From Phlyctochytrium arcticum (taxonomy: Eukaryota; Chytridiomycota; Chytridiomycetes; Chytridiales; Chytridiaceae), in the NCBI GenBank assembly GCA_025602905.1, contig JAHLKI010000080.1, positions 1 to 30,568 on the forward strand: a DNA stretch of 30,568 bases, given 5' to 3'. A program made the position numbers and the translations under genes. Shown here piece after piece: positions 19,290 to 29,018 of this stretch. The stretch's first letter is position 1, and each line of letters opens with the position of its first letter. The notes below the pieces were generated by a model. It made no database searches and had not been told where the DNA came from. It worked only from the letters and a program-made list of their open reading frames with translations.

Positions 19290-20110
19290 AAACGATTATG
19301 TAGCATAACGTGAAATCCAGTCTTGTGCGCGCCATAATTCAAAGCATAATCGAATCTCAGTCAAGCATAGTTGTTTGGCCATAGTAAAATCAATTAAGAA
19401 CCGCGCGTTCGGGCCTCAGGCCAATGCCCAAATGAACAAGACTGCCCAAATGAACGCCTCAAATGAAAACAAAAGCTCTGAGATGATGAGATCTCAACGC
19501 ACCCAAATTTTCAAAGTCCGACTGATCGCTGAAAATCTTTGAGTGCTGCATCTTTCCTGCAAACGCACATGGCCGCGATCATAAAGAAAACTACTGAGGC
19601 CGCCTTCGGCGGCCTCTCTGATGAAGAAATTGTAGGCGCTCGTTGTTGCATCCGTTGCTTGTTGGGAAGTTGAAGTTGTTGCCCACCTGCTGCAGACAAA
19701 ATGTTACTGCTTCCTTCCTTCCCTGATGGAACTTGAACATAAACAAAGATGCAATGCCTGATCATGAAACTGAGACCACCACTAGAGTAGATCTGGGCGT
19801 CATTTCGCCGCCTCCACAGCACCCGCTGCGTGCAAATGCAACGGTCACTGCGCTTTCTGATGGACGGGAAGTTGGCACTAACTCGTGTCCGCAATCGTAC
19901 CCTTTGCTGGACAGATCTCAAAGTATGATTGCTGCTGCATGCAAAGTTTCATGAATCAATGTACAATTGAAGATAGTTCATTACGGGATGTTGGCTCCCA
20001 GCAAGAGACGACGTGGTAAATTCTTGCGAAAGCTCTAAAAAGCAGGAGACAATTGCCCCCCCCCCTACTCGCCCTTTCCATCTCTTCAGCATATTGCCCT
20101 TCACAACTCT
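19290..20110. other. Interval without a supported gene
   Basis: About 820 bp between the MULE remnant and the recombinase gene. It contains a perfect 9-bp-stem palindrome at 19596-19616 and several short frames without recognisable motifs. The last part (20050-20114) is pyrimidine-rich with a C10 run and precedes CATCATG, which looks like a fungal promoter/5' leader for the next gene. Confidence 0.5.
19596..19616. repeat. Perfect GC palindrome (9-bp stem, TTC loop)
   Basis: GAGGCCGCC-TTC-GGCGGCCTC. It could form a stable hairpin; no gene ends at it, so no terminator role is claimed. Confidence 0.8.
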
Positions 20111-20590
20111 CATCATGCCTCGCGGTACCAACAACACCCCCGCCACCGCTACTAATGTCTCTACTACCATCATCGGTGTTACTGTAACTGCTACCACCAT
20201 TGATGTCGATGCCACCACAAATGCACCTAACAATGCTGCCTCCACTGCATTTACTCTCGCACCCCCAGTTACCCCAGCTACCGCCAAGAAAGCCAGAGGG
20301 ACGCAAAGGCAAAAAGGGCCCGGCAACTGACATGACCCCACAACAAGTTGACGAGGCCGCTGCGGAAACCATTGGCACCCACTACCATTACCAACTATGA
20401 AGGACGCATCAAAACTTCAAACAATTACATCGCAATACACGTCCCGAACTCGTATCGTGCTTTGGAGAAGGGAGGCCTCAGTGAAACAACTCCCTTATCC
20501 TGTAAGCACTACTGGCCAATGAGATGGATAAAAGCAACTGTCATTCTCTACCGCGGACGGTGTGCGATCAGCCATCAAAGGATGGTTTTA

Positions 20591-20670
20591 GTAAGTTGCA
20601 TGTCATTCTGTCATACAGTATACTGTATATACGACAAAGGTAATAAACCATCCATTTTCCTTGTCAACAG
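20591..20670 (+). other. 80-bp intron in the recombinase gene
   Basis: GTAAGT donor at 20591 and CAACAG acceptor ending at 20670; joins AIKGWF to HAHDCYNGEYH through a split Tyr codon. It contains the perfect 16-bp palindrome ATACAGTATACTGTAT at 20613-20628. Confidence 0.65.
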
Positions 20671-20795
20671 TCATGCCCACGACTGCTACAATGGCGAGTA
20701 CCACCTCGTTGCAGATCAATGGCGAGGAGATCCCCTCAACTCCAAGGTCTTCCATGTGCATTTCGAATCGGTCAAGCGGAAACCAGGCAGAAATG

Positions 20796-20865
20796 GTAAG
20801 TTATTCAGACCCTTCGTTTACTATTCGTTTCGGACCATGGACTTACCACTTCCCATTCCCTTGAG
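20796..20865 (+). other. 70-bp intron in the recombinase gene
   Basis: GTAAGT donor at 20796 and TTGAG acceptor ending at 20865; joins KRKPGRN to EPDRSAPMLQEQ through a split Ala codon. Confidence 0.7.
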
Positions 20866-21514
20866 CCGAACCGGACCGAAGTGCGCCCATGCTACAAGAG
20901 CAGATGGAGGTCCTGGTTAGATGGCTGAAATCGGAGGACTGTAGCCTCAAAGGGTGGGAGGCGAAGATGTGCCTGGCGTACTTCACGTCGGCATGGTATT
21001 TGTGGATGCATTCGGAGGAACTTTGCTACCTTCAGGTGAAGTATAATATACTGAACCAGGAGGGTGCGAGGGCAGGCAGCGACTATCACAGTATCGAGCT
21101 GATTTGGCGGAGGACAAATCAGAACGACCCCCTAAAAGGTACGAATGATATGGATATGAAGAGGTCAAGAACTTGTATTCACGTGTCCACAGGCTCCATA
21201 GGCAGGACATCCCGGATGTATCCCGCCACCAAAGAAGAAATCCACTTGGACGCCTTCTACTACCTCAAAGACTGGGTCGAGTATCTCAACAACAATATTG
21301 CAAACGCCTTGCAACCGGATGACTACCTCCTCCCCCAAATCACCCAAAATTCGAAAACAGGGGTGAGCCCTTTCAGGCGGGAGTTGCCCCTTACAACCAA
21401 GATGATCGGCAATTATTTACAAAAGTGCATTACCGGTAGCAACCTTCTCAAAACCGTTGGAGCGGGTTACAAGTTCACCACGCACTGCTTTTGAAGGGGT
21501 GGGGCCCAGCACAG

Positions 21515-21577
21515 GTAACTATCATTTGGACCAGTTCTTTCTTATATTTGTCACGTTCTGACGCGTCTGCCTTGCAG
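21515..21577 (+). other. 63-bp intron in the recombinase gene
   Basis: GTAACT donor at 21515 and CTTGCAG acceptor ending at 21577; joins RGGAQH to RFMYAKMRWSL through a split Arg codon, giving the family's GGAQ.RFM motif. Confidence 0.85.
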
Positions 21578-21905
21578 GTTCATGTACGCCAAGATGCGCT
21601 GGTCACTCAAAGCGGTACGGTGGTGGGGTGGTTGGGCAAAGGGCGAGAGCAAGGATGTCATTATCAAGTACTTGTTGGAGGAACTTGGGAAGAATGAAGA
21701 TGACTACGGTGATATGATGAGGCCAGGACGGGCTCAGGAAAGTTCCCGACTTGAGTACTTCAGCCCAGAGGATGCGGAGGGTGAAAAGGCAGTGACCAAA
21801 GAGCTTCAAAATATCCGCACGGAGCTGGCGCAGACTCGAAGGGACTTGGCAGTCATGGACTGTAGGATACTGAATGCGAGGGATCATCAAGATAGATTCG
21901 TATAG

Positions 21906-22300
21906 TTGTCCAGCCTGAGTTTTTTGGCGGGATCAGTTAAAGCCTGTCGGAGATTCATAGTTTAGAACGACCTTCTACTACTTACAAGTCTTATATACAT
22001 TACTCGTAACAGTCAGTCTGGTAGTGCTATTTAGGTCCATAGTTTCGGCTACTACAGTATACAGTATCTTTTTTGACTCAAGAGTAATACCCTGTAGCGG
22101 ACGGAGGAATAGCTACCCTTTGGAAACTACTGGAAGAGACCGGTAGCGTCAAGTTACTAGCTGGGGACGCCTAGCTTCGGTTGTGTGAAGGAGAAGTTCA
22201 AGATCGTTCATCAAGTTTCAAGAGAATCAGCTTTGTGACTACTCCAAGTTTTGCAATTTCAACGTAGATCACCTACCCTTCATTTGTTTATTTCGATCGA
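21906..22300. other. Leader region upstream of the gypsy gag
   Basis: No coding motif. It probably contains the gypsy 5' untranslated leader and possibly part of its LTR, but no second LTR copy exists in the window to compare with and no primer-binding site was recognised. Confidence 0.4.
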
Positions 22301-23800
22301 AATGGTTGTTCAGCATTCACCTCTCCAACGAGCCACACCCGCCGGAGGCAATGCTAGAGCAATGGCGCCCTTCAGAATCAATACCGCTGTGAACACCCCA
22401 ACCAGAGATTTCTCCAACTATGGCCATTTCGGGGACTTGTCGCAGCCCGCGATGGACGATTTCAGCCACGATCTGCTGGGATTAGGCCCTGGGGAGAGCG
22501 GGTTCGGTTCGGAAGAAGCGGATATGACTCAAAACACCATTAGGGGTTGAGGGAACGTAGGTGTTATCGCGGAAGTCAAGGATGAAGAGATTTTGGCCAT
22601 GGATCTGGAAGCTGAGAGGATGGAGCAGGAGCTGGCGCGCTTGAACCGCCTGAAGGAAGCTAAAAGGGCCAAGCGTCTCCGTCCTGCGGAGTTACAGCGG
22701 AAGATTGACGAGGCCCGTTCGGAGCTGGGATCATTGGACTTCGAAGAGCAAGAGGGAGAAGGTTCCCATGTTCCGGTTGCGACTGCGCAGCGTCAGATTC
22801 CTCATGATGTTCGCAATCCTTACCAAACGCCGGTAGCTTGGGACTCGTCTTTTCGCAGCCAACACTCGCCAGGTTACGCGAGGTTCGGCCATGACGTCTA
22901 CCCCGTTGGTCCCTGGTACTTCTCACCGTGCGGTTTCTGGTGGCAGTGTGGACGACAGCTTGGAAGAAGTCAGGCATAAGAAAGTGAAGACCAAGCTTCG
23001 TATGATTCGCGAAGGCATTGTCCGTGAGCTTCGTTTCAAAGGGAACATTGGGGACACTGACAAGCGCACGTTGTTGGATTTTGAGGCGGAAATTGGTCGG
23101 GCATTTGAGGAACAAGAGCTCAATCTTAGCGATTCGGACCCTTGTTTCCAGCAACTGGTATTGTTCGTTGTCCAAAGCTTTCTGCACCCGGACGGAAAGG
23201 CATATGAGATGTACAAACAGTGTTATAAGAGCTGGAACACTTATGACGACTTCGTGAAAGAGCTCTACCTTCGCTTTTTGAAACCTAATTCCGGTGCAAC
23301 GATTATTGCGGAATGGGAAGCTTTGGCCCAAGGTTCTAAAGGTTTTTTGGAGTGGAAAGCCGAGCTGGATTGATTGTGGGAGACGGGGGGGGGGAGCATA
23401 TGAACCGTCATATTTACCGTACCAAGCTAAAGGAGAAGGCTAACCCGGAGATCATCAGCAAACTTGGATCTCGATTACTTGCCTTGACGAAAAGAACTTG
23501 GTGGATGAGATGGGTTTGAAGGACCAGTTCCGCATCGCTCAAGCAAAGGGCAAGGGGAACCGCGGTTTGTCCGGTACCCTCACCAAGGATGGGAATGTTC
23601 ATGCTCCTAGGTAACGGTATGACAAGATGAGGGAGTGCTGGCGGGCGGAGGTCAAGAATGAGACGAAGAATTCCACTAGTGCGCAGCCATCTTGAGGGTG
23701 TGCGGCTTCTTCATCTTGAGGAAAGCCGGCATCTACTTCTGGCCGTTCTTCAACAAAGGTGGAGACACCTGAGGAATATGCCAAACGGGTCTCTGGCTTA
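22301..23800 (+). pseudogene. Gypsy gag, several breaks
   Basis: The ATG at 22301 (MVVQHSPLQRATPAGG) starts a frame that is interrupted by TGA at 22548-22550 and continues in frame with a charged coiled coil (MDLEAERMEQELARLNRLKE) to about 22905. A frameshift near 22910 leads to GGSVDDSLEEVRHKKVKTKL and a helical capsid-like part with SWNTYDDFVKELYLRFLKP, typical of Retrotrans_gag, ending at 23373. Beyond a G-run at 23386-23394, in shifting frames, follow LKEKANPEIISKL, LDEKNLVDEMGLKDQFRIAQ and KGKGNRGLSGTLTKDGNVHAP. Gag packages the RNA; this copy needs at least three corrections and is inactive. Confidence 0.75.
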
Positions 23801-26800
23801 ATTTGCTACAAATGTGATAAGAAAGGTCATATAGCCACCAAGTGTCCTGGGGGGGCCCGGGTGAACGCAACCCTTGGCCATGTGCCGGGACTTGACAAGG
23901 GAGAGTCTAATGTGCCTGTAGGAAACCCAACTGTAGATGCTGCGGTTAGTCCACAGCGGGGGAACGTAGACTCCCCAGGTCCCCGTTTTGTTCAAGGTGG
24001 TCGTACCTACGCGGATGCAGTTACGGCTTGGCAGGTCGGGCGCCGTGGGGTCAAGCAAGAAAGGGCTTGTCCATCTATGATTCAGGAGAAGGAGAGCAGC
24101 AAAGGACCATGCTTGCCACCTACTCCGTTGCTGGCGGGTTCGACGCAGAACTCGGCCAGTAGTTTGATGATTCCGGCGAGTGCCTCCGTCGCGATCACAA
24201 AGAAGAAGTCGAAAAGTACACTGCGAGATAGGCAACCGCAGGTTGACGACAAGAAATCAAAGGACTCCCTCCCGGGCGGCTCGCAACAGATCGTTGCGGA
24301 TTGGAAGGAGGTAGTAGGTAGCCCGAGCTCGATTGGGAAGGTCTATTCCATCGTAGCGAGAGTGGGCGGTTATGATGCCGTACTCCTGGAGGATCCGGGC
24401 GCTAATGTGCAAATGTTGGATACTCGATTTGTAATGCTTCACCGCTTTTGTCGGATTGACCACAGTCAGCATTGGAAAATTGCCACCGGATTCAAGGGGT
24501 CGTACGGAACGTCAGCCGCGGGAACGGTGCAAAAGGTTGAGGTCAACGCTCGGGTGGATCGCGTATACATTGAAGTCGGCGCCGTCGATGGCTTTGACGG
24601 CATTTTGGGTACGGAGTGGTTGGAGGCCGTTGGAGCACAGCAGTGTTGGACCACGGACAAATTAGTACTCGGTGGACATATTGTGGGTGGCGAAGAAGTC
24701 CCATGCGCGCAGAAGCATACCAAGGTTCGGGTTATAACTGCTACTGTTGCCGCTGACTCCTTCGCTACTCCCGAAACCCCTTCTATTGACCCCGAGCGCA
24801 CGATTACCATTTCCGAGAATGGCCCAGCTATGTTTCCTGCTTGGGCGTCGGCCCTGGAGGAGTTGAAAGCACCGGGCGCGGCTCTCACTATGGAAGAAGC
24901 CGGTAATGTTGTGCAAAAATTCGGGGAGGAGATTGGGGTAATTTGTCCTGATGGCAAACTGGCCCCTGGACTTCCTCCGCTCCGGACTGGCATGAACCAT
25001 ACTTTTGTTATGAAACGTGACGCGCCGCCTCTGCCCAAGCGGGCTATTCGTTATCCTGTGAAGTACGAGCAGCAAATGCGGGAAAAGGAGGCCAAATACA
25101 TCAGCGATGGCAGGTGGTACAGGTCGTCGGACCCTGAGGATGTTCCCACGTTTGTAGTCCCAAAGAGGGACATCGCTAAGGCGCGCATGGTCTTTGATGA
25201 GCGGGCACAAAATCAACAAAAGGAGTTGGTATGATATACCCTTCCCCATACCGATGGCATTCGTGACGCTGTACAAGAGGCCGACTTTGCCAGCCAGTTT
25301 GATCTGATAAACGCCTATGAACAATTCCGGGTGGAACCTGAATGCGAGAAATATACGGCATTTCTAATGCCCTCCGGTCAGTTTCGTTCCCGGGTACTAT
25401 TGATGGGGGATACAAATGGCGTAGCAAATTTTCAGCGTGCTTCCAAGGTCACGGCTGGGCCGAAGCTAGGCCGAAGTATCCGTGCATACTTAGAGAATTT
25501 CGTTGTTACCACCAAGTGGAGTCTTTTCGAACATGCCTCGGAATGCCTTTGGCTATTAGCGCGTTTCCAAGAGTGTGAGTGGTGTATTGGCACCTACGAA
25601 TTTTGTCCCCCCAAAATGGAGGTTCTTGGGAGTCTCATCAGACAGGGAGTTCGTCTTCCTGGATCCAAGGTCCCGCATACGATACTGGAAGTTCCCACCT
25701 CTACCTCAATTGACCAAGTTGACCGATTTCTGGGCGCGTTTCAGTTTGTGGCTGAACAATCGTTGGATTCCGTTGCTGAGCGCTCTTTACTGGCAAATGT
25801 GGTCAAGCATCGTAAGGTGAAAGGCCGGAAGTCTGCTGCTTGGCCGCCCCCTTCTAACAACAATGGTCGCTTCATTTGGACACCCACCCATCAAGCTGCA
25901 TGGGACCGGATGAAGAATGAGATGTCGCGCTCTATGGAGCTACGCAGCTTCGATGTCAATGATCCATCTCTCCGTACATATCTGATCACGGATGCCAGCA
26001 TCGTTGGAATAGCGGGCTACTTGGCACAGGGTCCGATTGCCGGAACTTGGAAGGACGCTTGGCCTATCTGTTGTTGGTCTCGTTCGTACGTGGCTGGAGA
26101 GCGCAATTTCACCACCACGCAGCAAGAGAAATTAGCGGTGGTGGAGTCTCTATCCCATTATGAGCACTTCTTGCGCGGCGTCAGTTTTACCATCTGTACA
26201 GACCATGAGGATTTGATTTCCCAGGGGCTTGGCACCTCTGCGCCTCTAAGTGACCGACAACACGCCCGCTGGAGCCTATATCTTTCCTCATTTGCGCCGA
26301 CCTGGCAAAATATTGCCGGTGACGATAATGTCCTGGCGGACACCCTTTCAAGATGATGGGATGACCGCCGTGTTGCCAATAAAAGCGCTGCATTGTCCGG
26401 AGATGCTGACAATGGAGCGGTTTGGCGTTGGAATGCGGTCTCTGGAGCTGATGAGAAAGACATCACCGCGATTTCTGATGGCGCACGGGTCATAGCGTGC
26501 TCTGCGGATTCTGGTTCCCTCGAGCATACCAATCCCACCCTTCGTGAGAGGCTAGTTATGGTTTTTGGGGAGGGATCCGATACTGCCTTAGTCAAACAGC
26601 TTCAAGAAGATTCTCGCTGGGGAGCGGTATGGGCCGAACCTGCTTTGCATGTGGGATTTTCGGTACTTGATGGTTTTCTTATGCTCAACGAAAAGCGTCT
26701 GGTGATTCCTTCCATGACCTGGGCAGTCGTCGACTTACGGGACCTCTTGCTTGAAATGGCCCATTTGGAGCTGGTGCACGTTGGTGCCGATCGGACCTAC

Positions 26801-26857
26801 GCCCATTTGCGAGATAAATATTACTGGAAGGGGATGCTGAACGATGTCACTACCTGA
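23759..26857 (+). pseudogene. Gypsy pol: zinc knuckle, protease, RT, RNase H, integrase N-terminus
   Basis: One frame carries, in order: zinc knuckle CYKCDKKGHIATKC (23810-23850); protease-like YDAVLLEDPGANVQML (about 24370-24415, DPG not D-S/T-G) ending in GFDGILGTEWLEA; an RT with RAIRYPVKYEQQMREKEAKY, FDLINAYEQFRVEPECEKYTAF, NFQRASKV, AYLENFVVTT in the place of the YxDD loop, and RFLGAFQFV; RNase H with TYLITDASIVGIAGYLAQG, TTTQQEKLAVVESL and GDDNVLADTLSR; then LELVHVGADRTYAHLRDKYYWKGM, the integrase zinc-binding part. TGA codons at 25232 and 26354 are the only interruptions. The RT catalytic Asp pair is replaced by Glu-Asn, so it could not polymerise even if read through. Confidence 0.85.
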
Positions 26858-26876
26858 GCTGGGTCAGATATATGGG

Positions 26877-26926
26877 GTCGGCGGAGCCGGCCGGCAGGAT
26901 GGGCGGGCCGGCCGGCTCCGGCCGAC
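26877..26926. repeat. Long GC-rich hairpin at the gypsy truncation point
   Basis: Arms 26877-26895 (GTCGGCGGAGCCGGCCGGC) and 26907-26926 are inverted repeats pairing over 19 positions with a single bulged base, around an 11-base loop. It is followed by further CCGG-rich sequence to about 26990 within otherwise AT-rich DNA. Confidence 0.85.
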
Positions 26927-27012
26927 AGCCGGAGGATGCCGGATATTTAGCGCCGCAGGCCGACCCGAGCAATCCGGAGCAATGCTTGACATTTGCCCAC
27001 TATAAAAACCAT

Positions 27013-27045
27013 CCCAATATTTCACTTTTTTGTGAAAATATTGGG
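27013..27045. repeat. AT-rich inverted repeat
   Basis: Arms CCCAATATTTCAC (27013-27025) and GTGAAAATATTGGG (27032-27045) pair fully apart from one extra A, with a T-rich loop. It lies about 90 bp after the GC hairpin. Confidence 0.85.
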
Positions 27046-27697
27046 AACAAAATGGGAATAAATCAGCACAATTATCGCCGGGAAAGCGCTAATCAAAAGA
27101 CTGGATGGAACAAAAAGGAATCTGTTAAATGCACCTTGTTTTGTAGCCCTCATCCTCTACCTCATCCTTTCTTTTCATTGTATGTGCAAGTACTTTTATG
27201 AAAAGTAGTGCCTTGTTACCTAGCTTTGAGTATCGTTCATGGCTTTACCTGAATGTTGGTTGCCTGTATCGAATTTGGGCCAGTCCCGCTTGTTGTTGTG
27301 CTTCCTCTTGCCCAATCTGAAAACGTCATAAAAAAGCTTAACAAGGGAGATAACGGGACAAATCGAGCAAGCAAGACCAAGCAGAAAATTGCGGCATTGC
27401 ATGCGGTTCCATGCTTTCACGACCATTCTTTCTGCTTTATGCTTGGCATGCAATCAATCCTGTGGATTCCCCTTTTCCTCCTTAATGTTTGCTTGCTTTC
27501 CTTCCCCTGCTACCTTTCCTGCCTGGATTTGTCCTGTACTTTTTAACTTGTTTTGCTGTCCACATGTTATTTCTTGCTGTCTTTCACTTTGCTTTATTCA
27601 CTTCCACCATCTAATTTTATATTATGTTTGCTTTCATCTTTCCTCTCTCTTACTCTTCACTTACGACACGACACGTCATTGAGTACGGACTATGTAT

Positions 27698-27780
27698 GCA
27701 ACGTTTCAGCCAGAATGAAGAGATTTGAATTAAAACATTGTCTATGAATTCCGTTAAAGTTCTCAGATGATCTTACTCTT
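27698..27780. repeat. Diverged direct repeat, copy 1
   Basis: Begins GCAACGTTTCAGCCAGA and ends in TCTTACTCT. It aligns with 27860-27940 with several substitutions and small indels, shared blocks including AACGTTTCAGCCAGA, AGATTT, CTATGAAT and TCTTACTCT. Confidence 0.7.
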
Positions 27781-27859
27781 TGCATGCTGGCTTTTCTCAT
27801 CTTCCTTCTTCATGCCTACAGGAAATACTTTACACTAGGCATCCGTTACATGATTGCAT

Positions 27860-27940
27860 TCAACGTTTCAGCCAGATTGCAAAGATTTTAAACCACAATG
27901 CCTATGAATAAAGTTTACTTTTCAGAAATCTTACTCTGCT
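27860..27940. repeat. Diverged direct repeat, copy 2
   Basis: Offset about 162 bp from copy 1, same orientation, starting TCAACGTTTCAGCCAGA. Confidence 0.7.
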
Positions 27941-28321
27941 AATTTGAGGTTGTCAACCCGTGCAACAGACCTCATTCCACCTCTCATGTTGAGATTGTTT
28001 CCATCGTGTCTTTGTCTCGATTTGTGCTTCTTTCTACGCATGTTACATATCATATTTTTTAGTTCACCGTTTTTTATCGTTGTGATTGTTGGTGTATTGT
28101 GATATTATTTGTGGTATCCATGAAGGATATCCAGCGGCGAAAAAAACAGAGAATATGCCCTTAACAAAAATTGATTGCGGGACCTGTCTGCAAAAAAACC
28201 GCGCACATCAAGACCGTCAAGCTAACGCGGCATTCAACAACTTCCCAAACTGTCTGACTTATGCATGTAGGTCTCACTTAGAACATGTCATCCTTGATGG
28301 ACCACCTACTGGATGCCGTCT

Positions 28322-28382
28322 TTTGCATGCCGGCTGTCTTTATCTTCCTTCTTAATTACTCTACGGGAAACGCCTAGGACAT
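28322..28382. repeat. Second diverged repeat pair (partner at 27779-27842)
   Basis: Shares TTTGCATGC, then GGCT, TCTTCCTTCTT, CTAC-GGAAA and CTAGG-CAT blocks in the same order as 27779-27842, in direct orientation. Confidence 0.6.
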
Positions 28383-29018
28383 GAAATCCATCACCGACCC
28401 TAAGTGCATGGATACAATGCAAGTTTTTAGTCAATTGACCACTCTAAAACATTTCCCTCCCTACTTGATGCATATATTCACAACTCTGCCCTACTATTTC
28501 TTTTCCAACTCCTCATCCGTTTTCTTTCTTGTACCATTTCTTCATAGGGAGGCAGCGCCGCCCACATAAAAGCATTGTAACAAATGCCTTTATGATAGGC
28601 TGTTCAGACAACGATGACATTTTCTTAAATAATGGTAATAGACGTTGTTTCGAAATTATTTTAGCATCCCCAAAGGATAATTTCTGCTTCTTTGAAATGG
28701 TCTCGATGCTGACTCTGCCTTAATACGTAGTTTCATCAACTCGGTCGATGAGGAAGGCGTACATTTAAAACTGTTCATGCTTTTCAAATCTTGCAAAAGC
28801 GCCTATTTGACAAAAGGACAGCGTGCATTCAACTGCTCTCGAAAAAAAACACTAATGTTCGAAAAGAAATCAAAGAGTATCACAAATAAATGAAAGAGAA
28901 GAGAATAATACGCTATACTAACTACTTTAAACTAGGGATGTACGCAGGAAAAATAATAAAAAATCCAAATATCGGAACGGAAGCCTATTTGCCATCAATA
29001 TTGTGACCATGTCAACTC

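Larger units (their letters stand above)
20115..21905 (+). pseudogene. Crypton-like tyrosine recombinase, spliced, catalytic arginines lost
   Basis: Tyrosine recombinases cut and rejoin DNA through a Tyr-DNA bond. The ATG at 20115 follows a pyrimidine-rich leader. A Thr/Ala-rich N-terminus is followed by APTTITNYEGRIKTSNNYIA (core-binding start), TADGVRSAIKGWF, and across introns YHAHDCYNGEYHLVADQW, RSAPMLQEQMEVLVRWL, AWYLWMHSEELCYLQVKY, RRTNQNDPLKG, TTHCF.RGGAQHRFMYAKMRW and VRWWGGWAKGESKDVIIKYLLEEL. Box I should have Arg where WMHSEEL has His. The H-x-x-R box reads H-C-F-TGA, so a stop replaces the Arg. The probable nucleophile is the Tyr in IIKYLLEE. A coiled-coil tail ends at 21905. Three introns (20591-20670, 20796-20865, 21515-21577) keep the frame; an upstream frame change near 20500-20545 is unresolved. 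Confidence 0.75.
22301..26857 (+). mobile_element. Ty3/gypsy-like retrotransposon, 3' truncated
   Basis: Gag with coiled coil and zinc knuckle, protease, RT, RNase H and the integrase zinc-binding part occur in gypsy order on the plus strand. The coding sequence stops just after the integrase H2C2-like segment; the integrase catalytic core and the 3' LTR are absent. A GC-rich hairpin begins 20 bp after the stop, marking the truncation point. The frame 23759-26857 is interrupted only by two TGA codons. Confidence 0.85.
27050..29010. other. AT-rich, gene-free interval
   Basis: About 1.9 kb with no frame carrying a recognisable motif; short T-rich frames look like chance. It contains diverged direct repeats at 27698-27780 and 27860-27940 and a related pair at 27779-27842 and 28322-28382. 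No tRNA or rRNA was identified. It may be ordinary intergenic sequence flanking the right-edge gene. Confidence 0.55.

Noticed and set aside
19511..19921. 136-codon minus-strand frame
   Set aside because: No recognisable motif, spans the GC palindrome, and has low-complexity composition.
19949..20378. Gly/Val-rich minus-strand frames
   Set aside because: Shadow of the Thr/Ala-rich N-terminus of the recombinase.
20502..20534. 33-bp intron in the recombinase gene
   Set aside because: Too short and does not give the frame needed for TADGVRSAIKGWF.
24466..25324. Minus-strand frames of 190-220 codons
   Set aside because: Antisense to a continuous gypsy pol frame with clear motifs.
22301..26857. 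TGA reassigned to a sense codon in this genome
   Set aside because: Other elements also contain TAA and TAG breaks and frameshifts, and the RT active site is lost, so decay is simpler; kept only as a test.
27253..27747. Phe/Cys/Leu-rich plus-strand frames
   Set aside because: T-rich chance frames; membrane-like composition follows from base composition.
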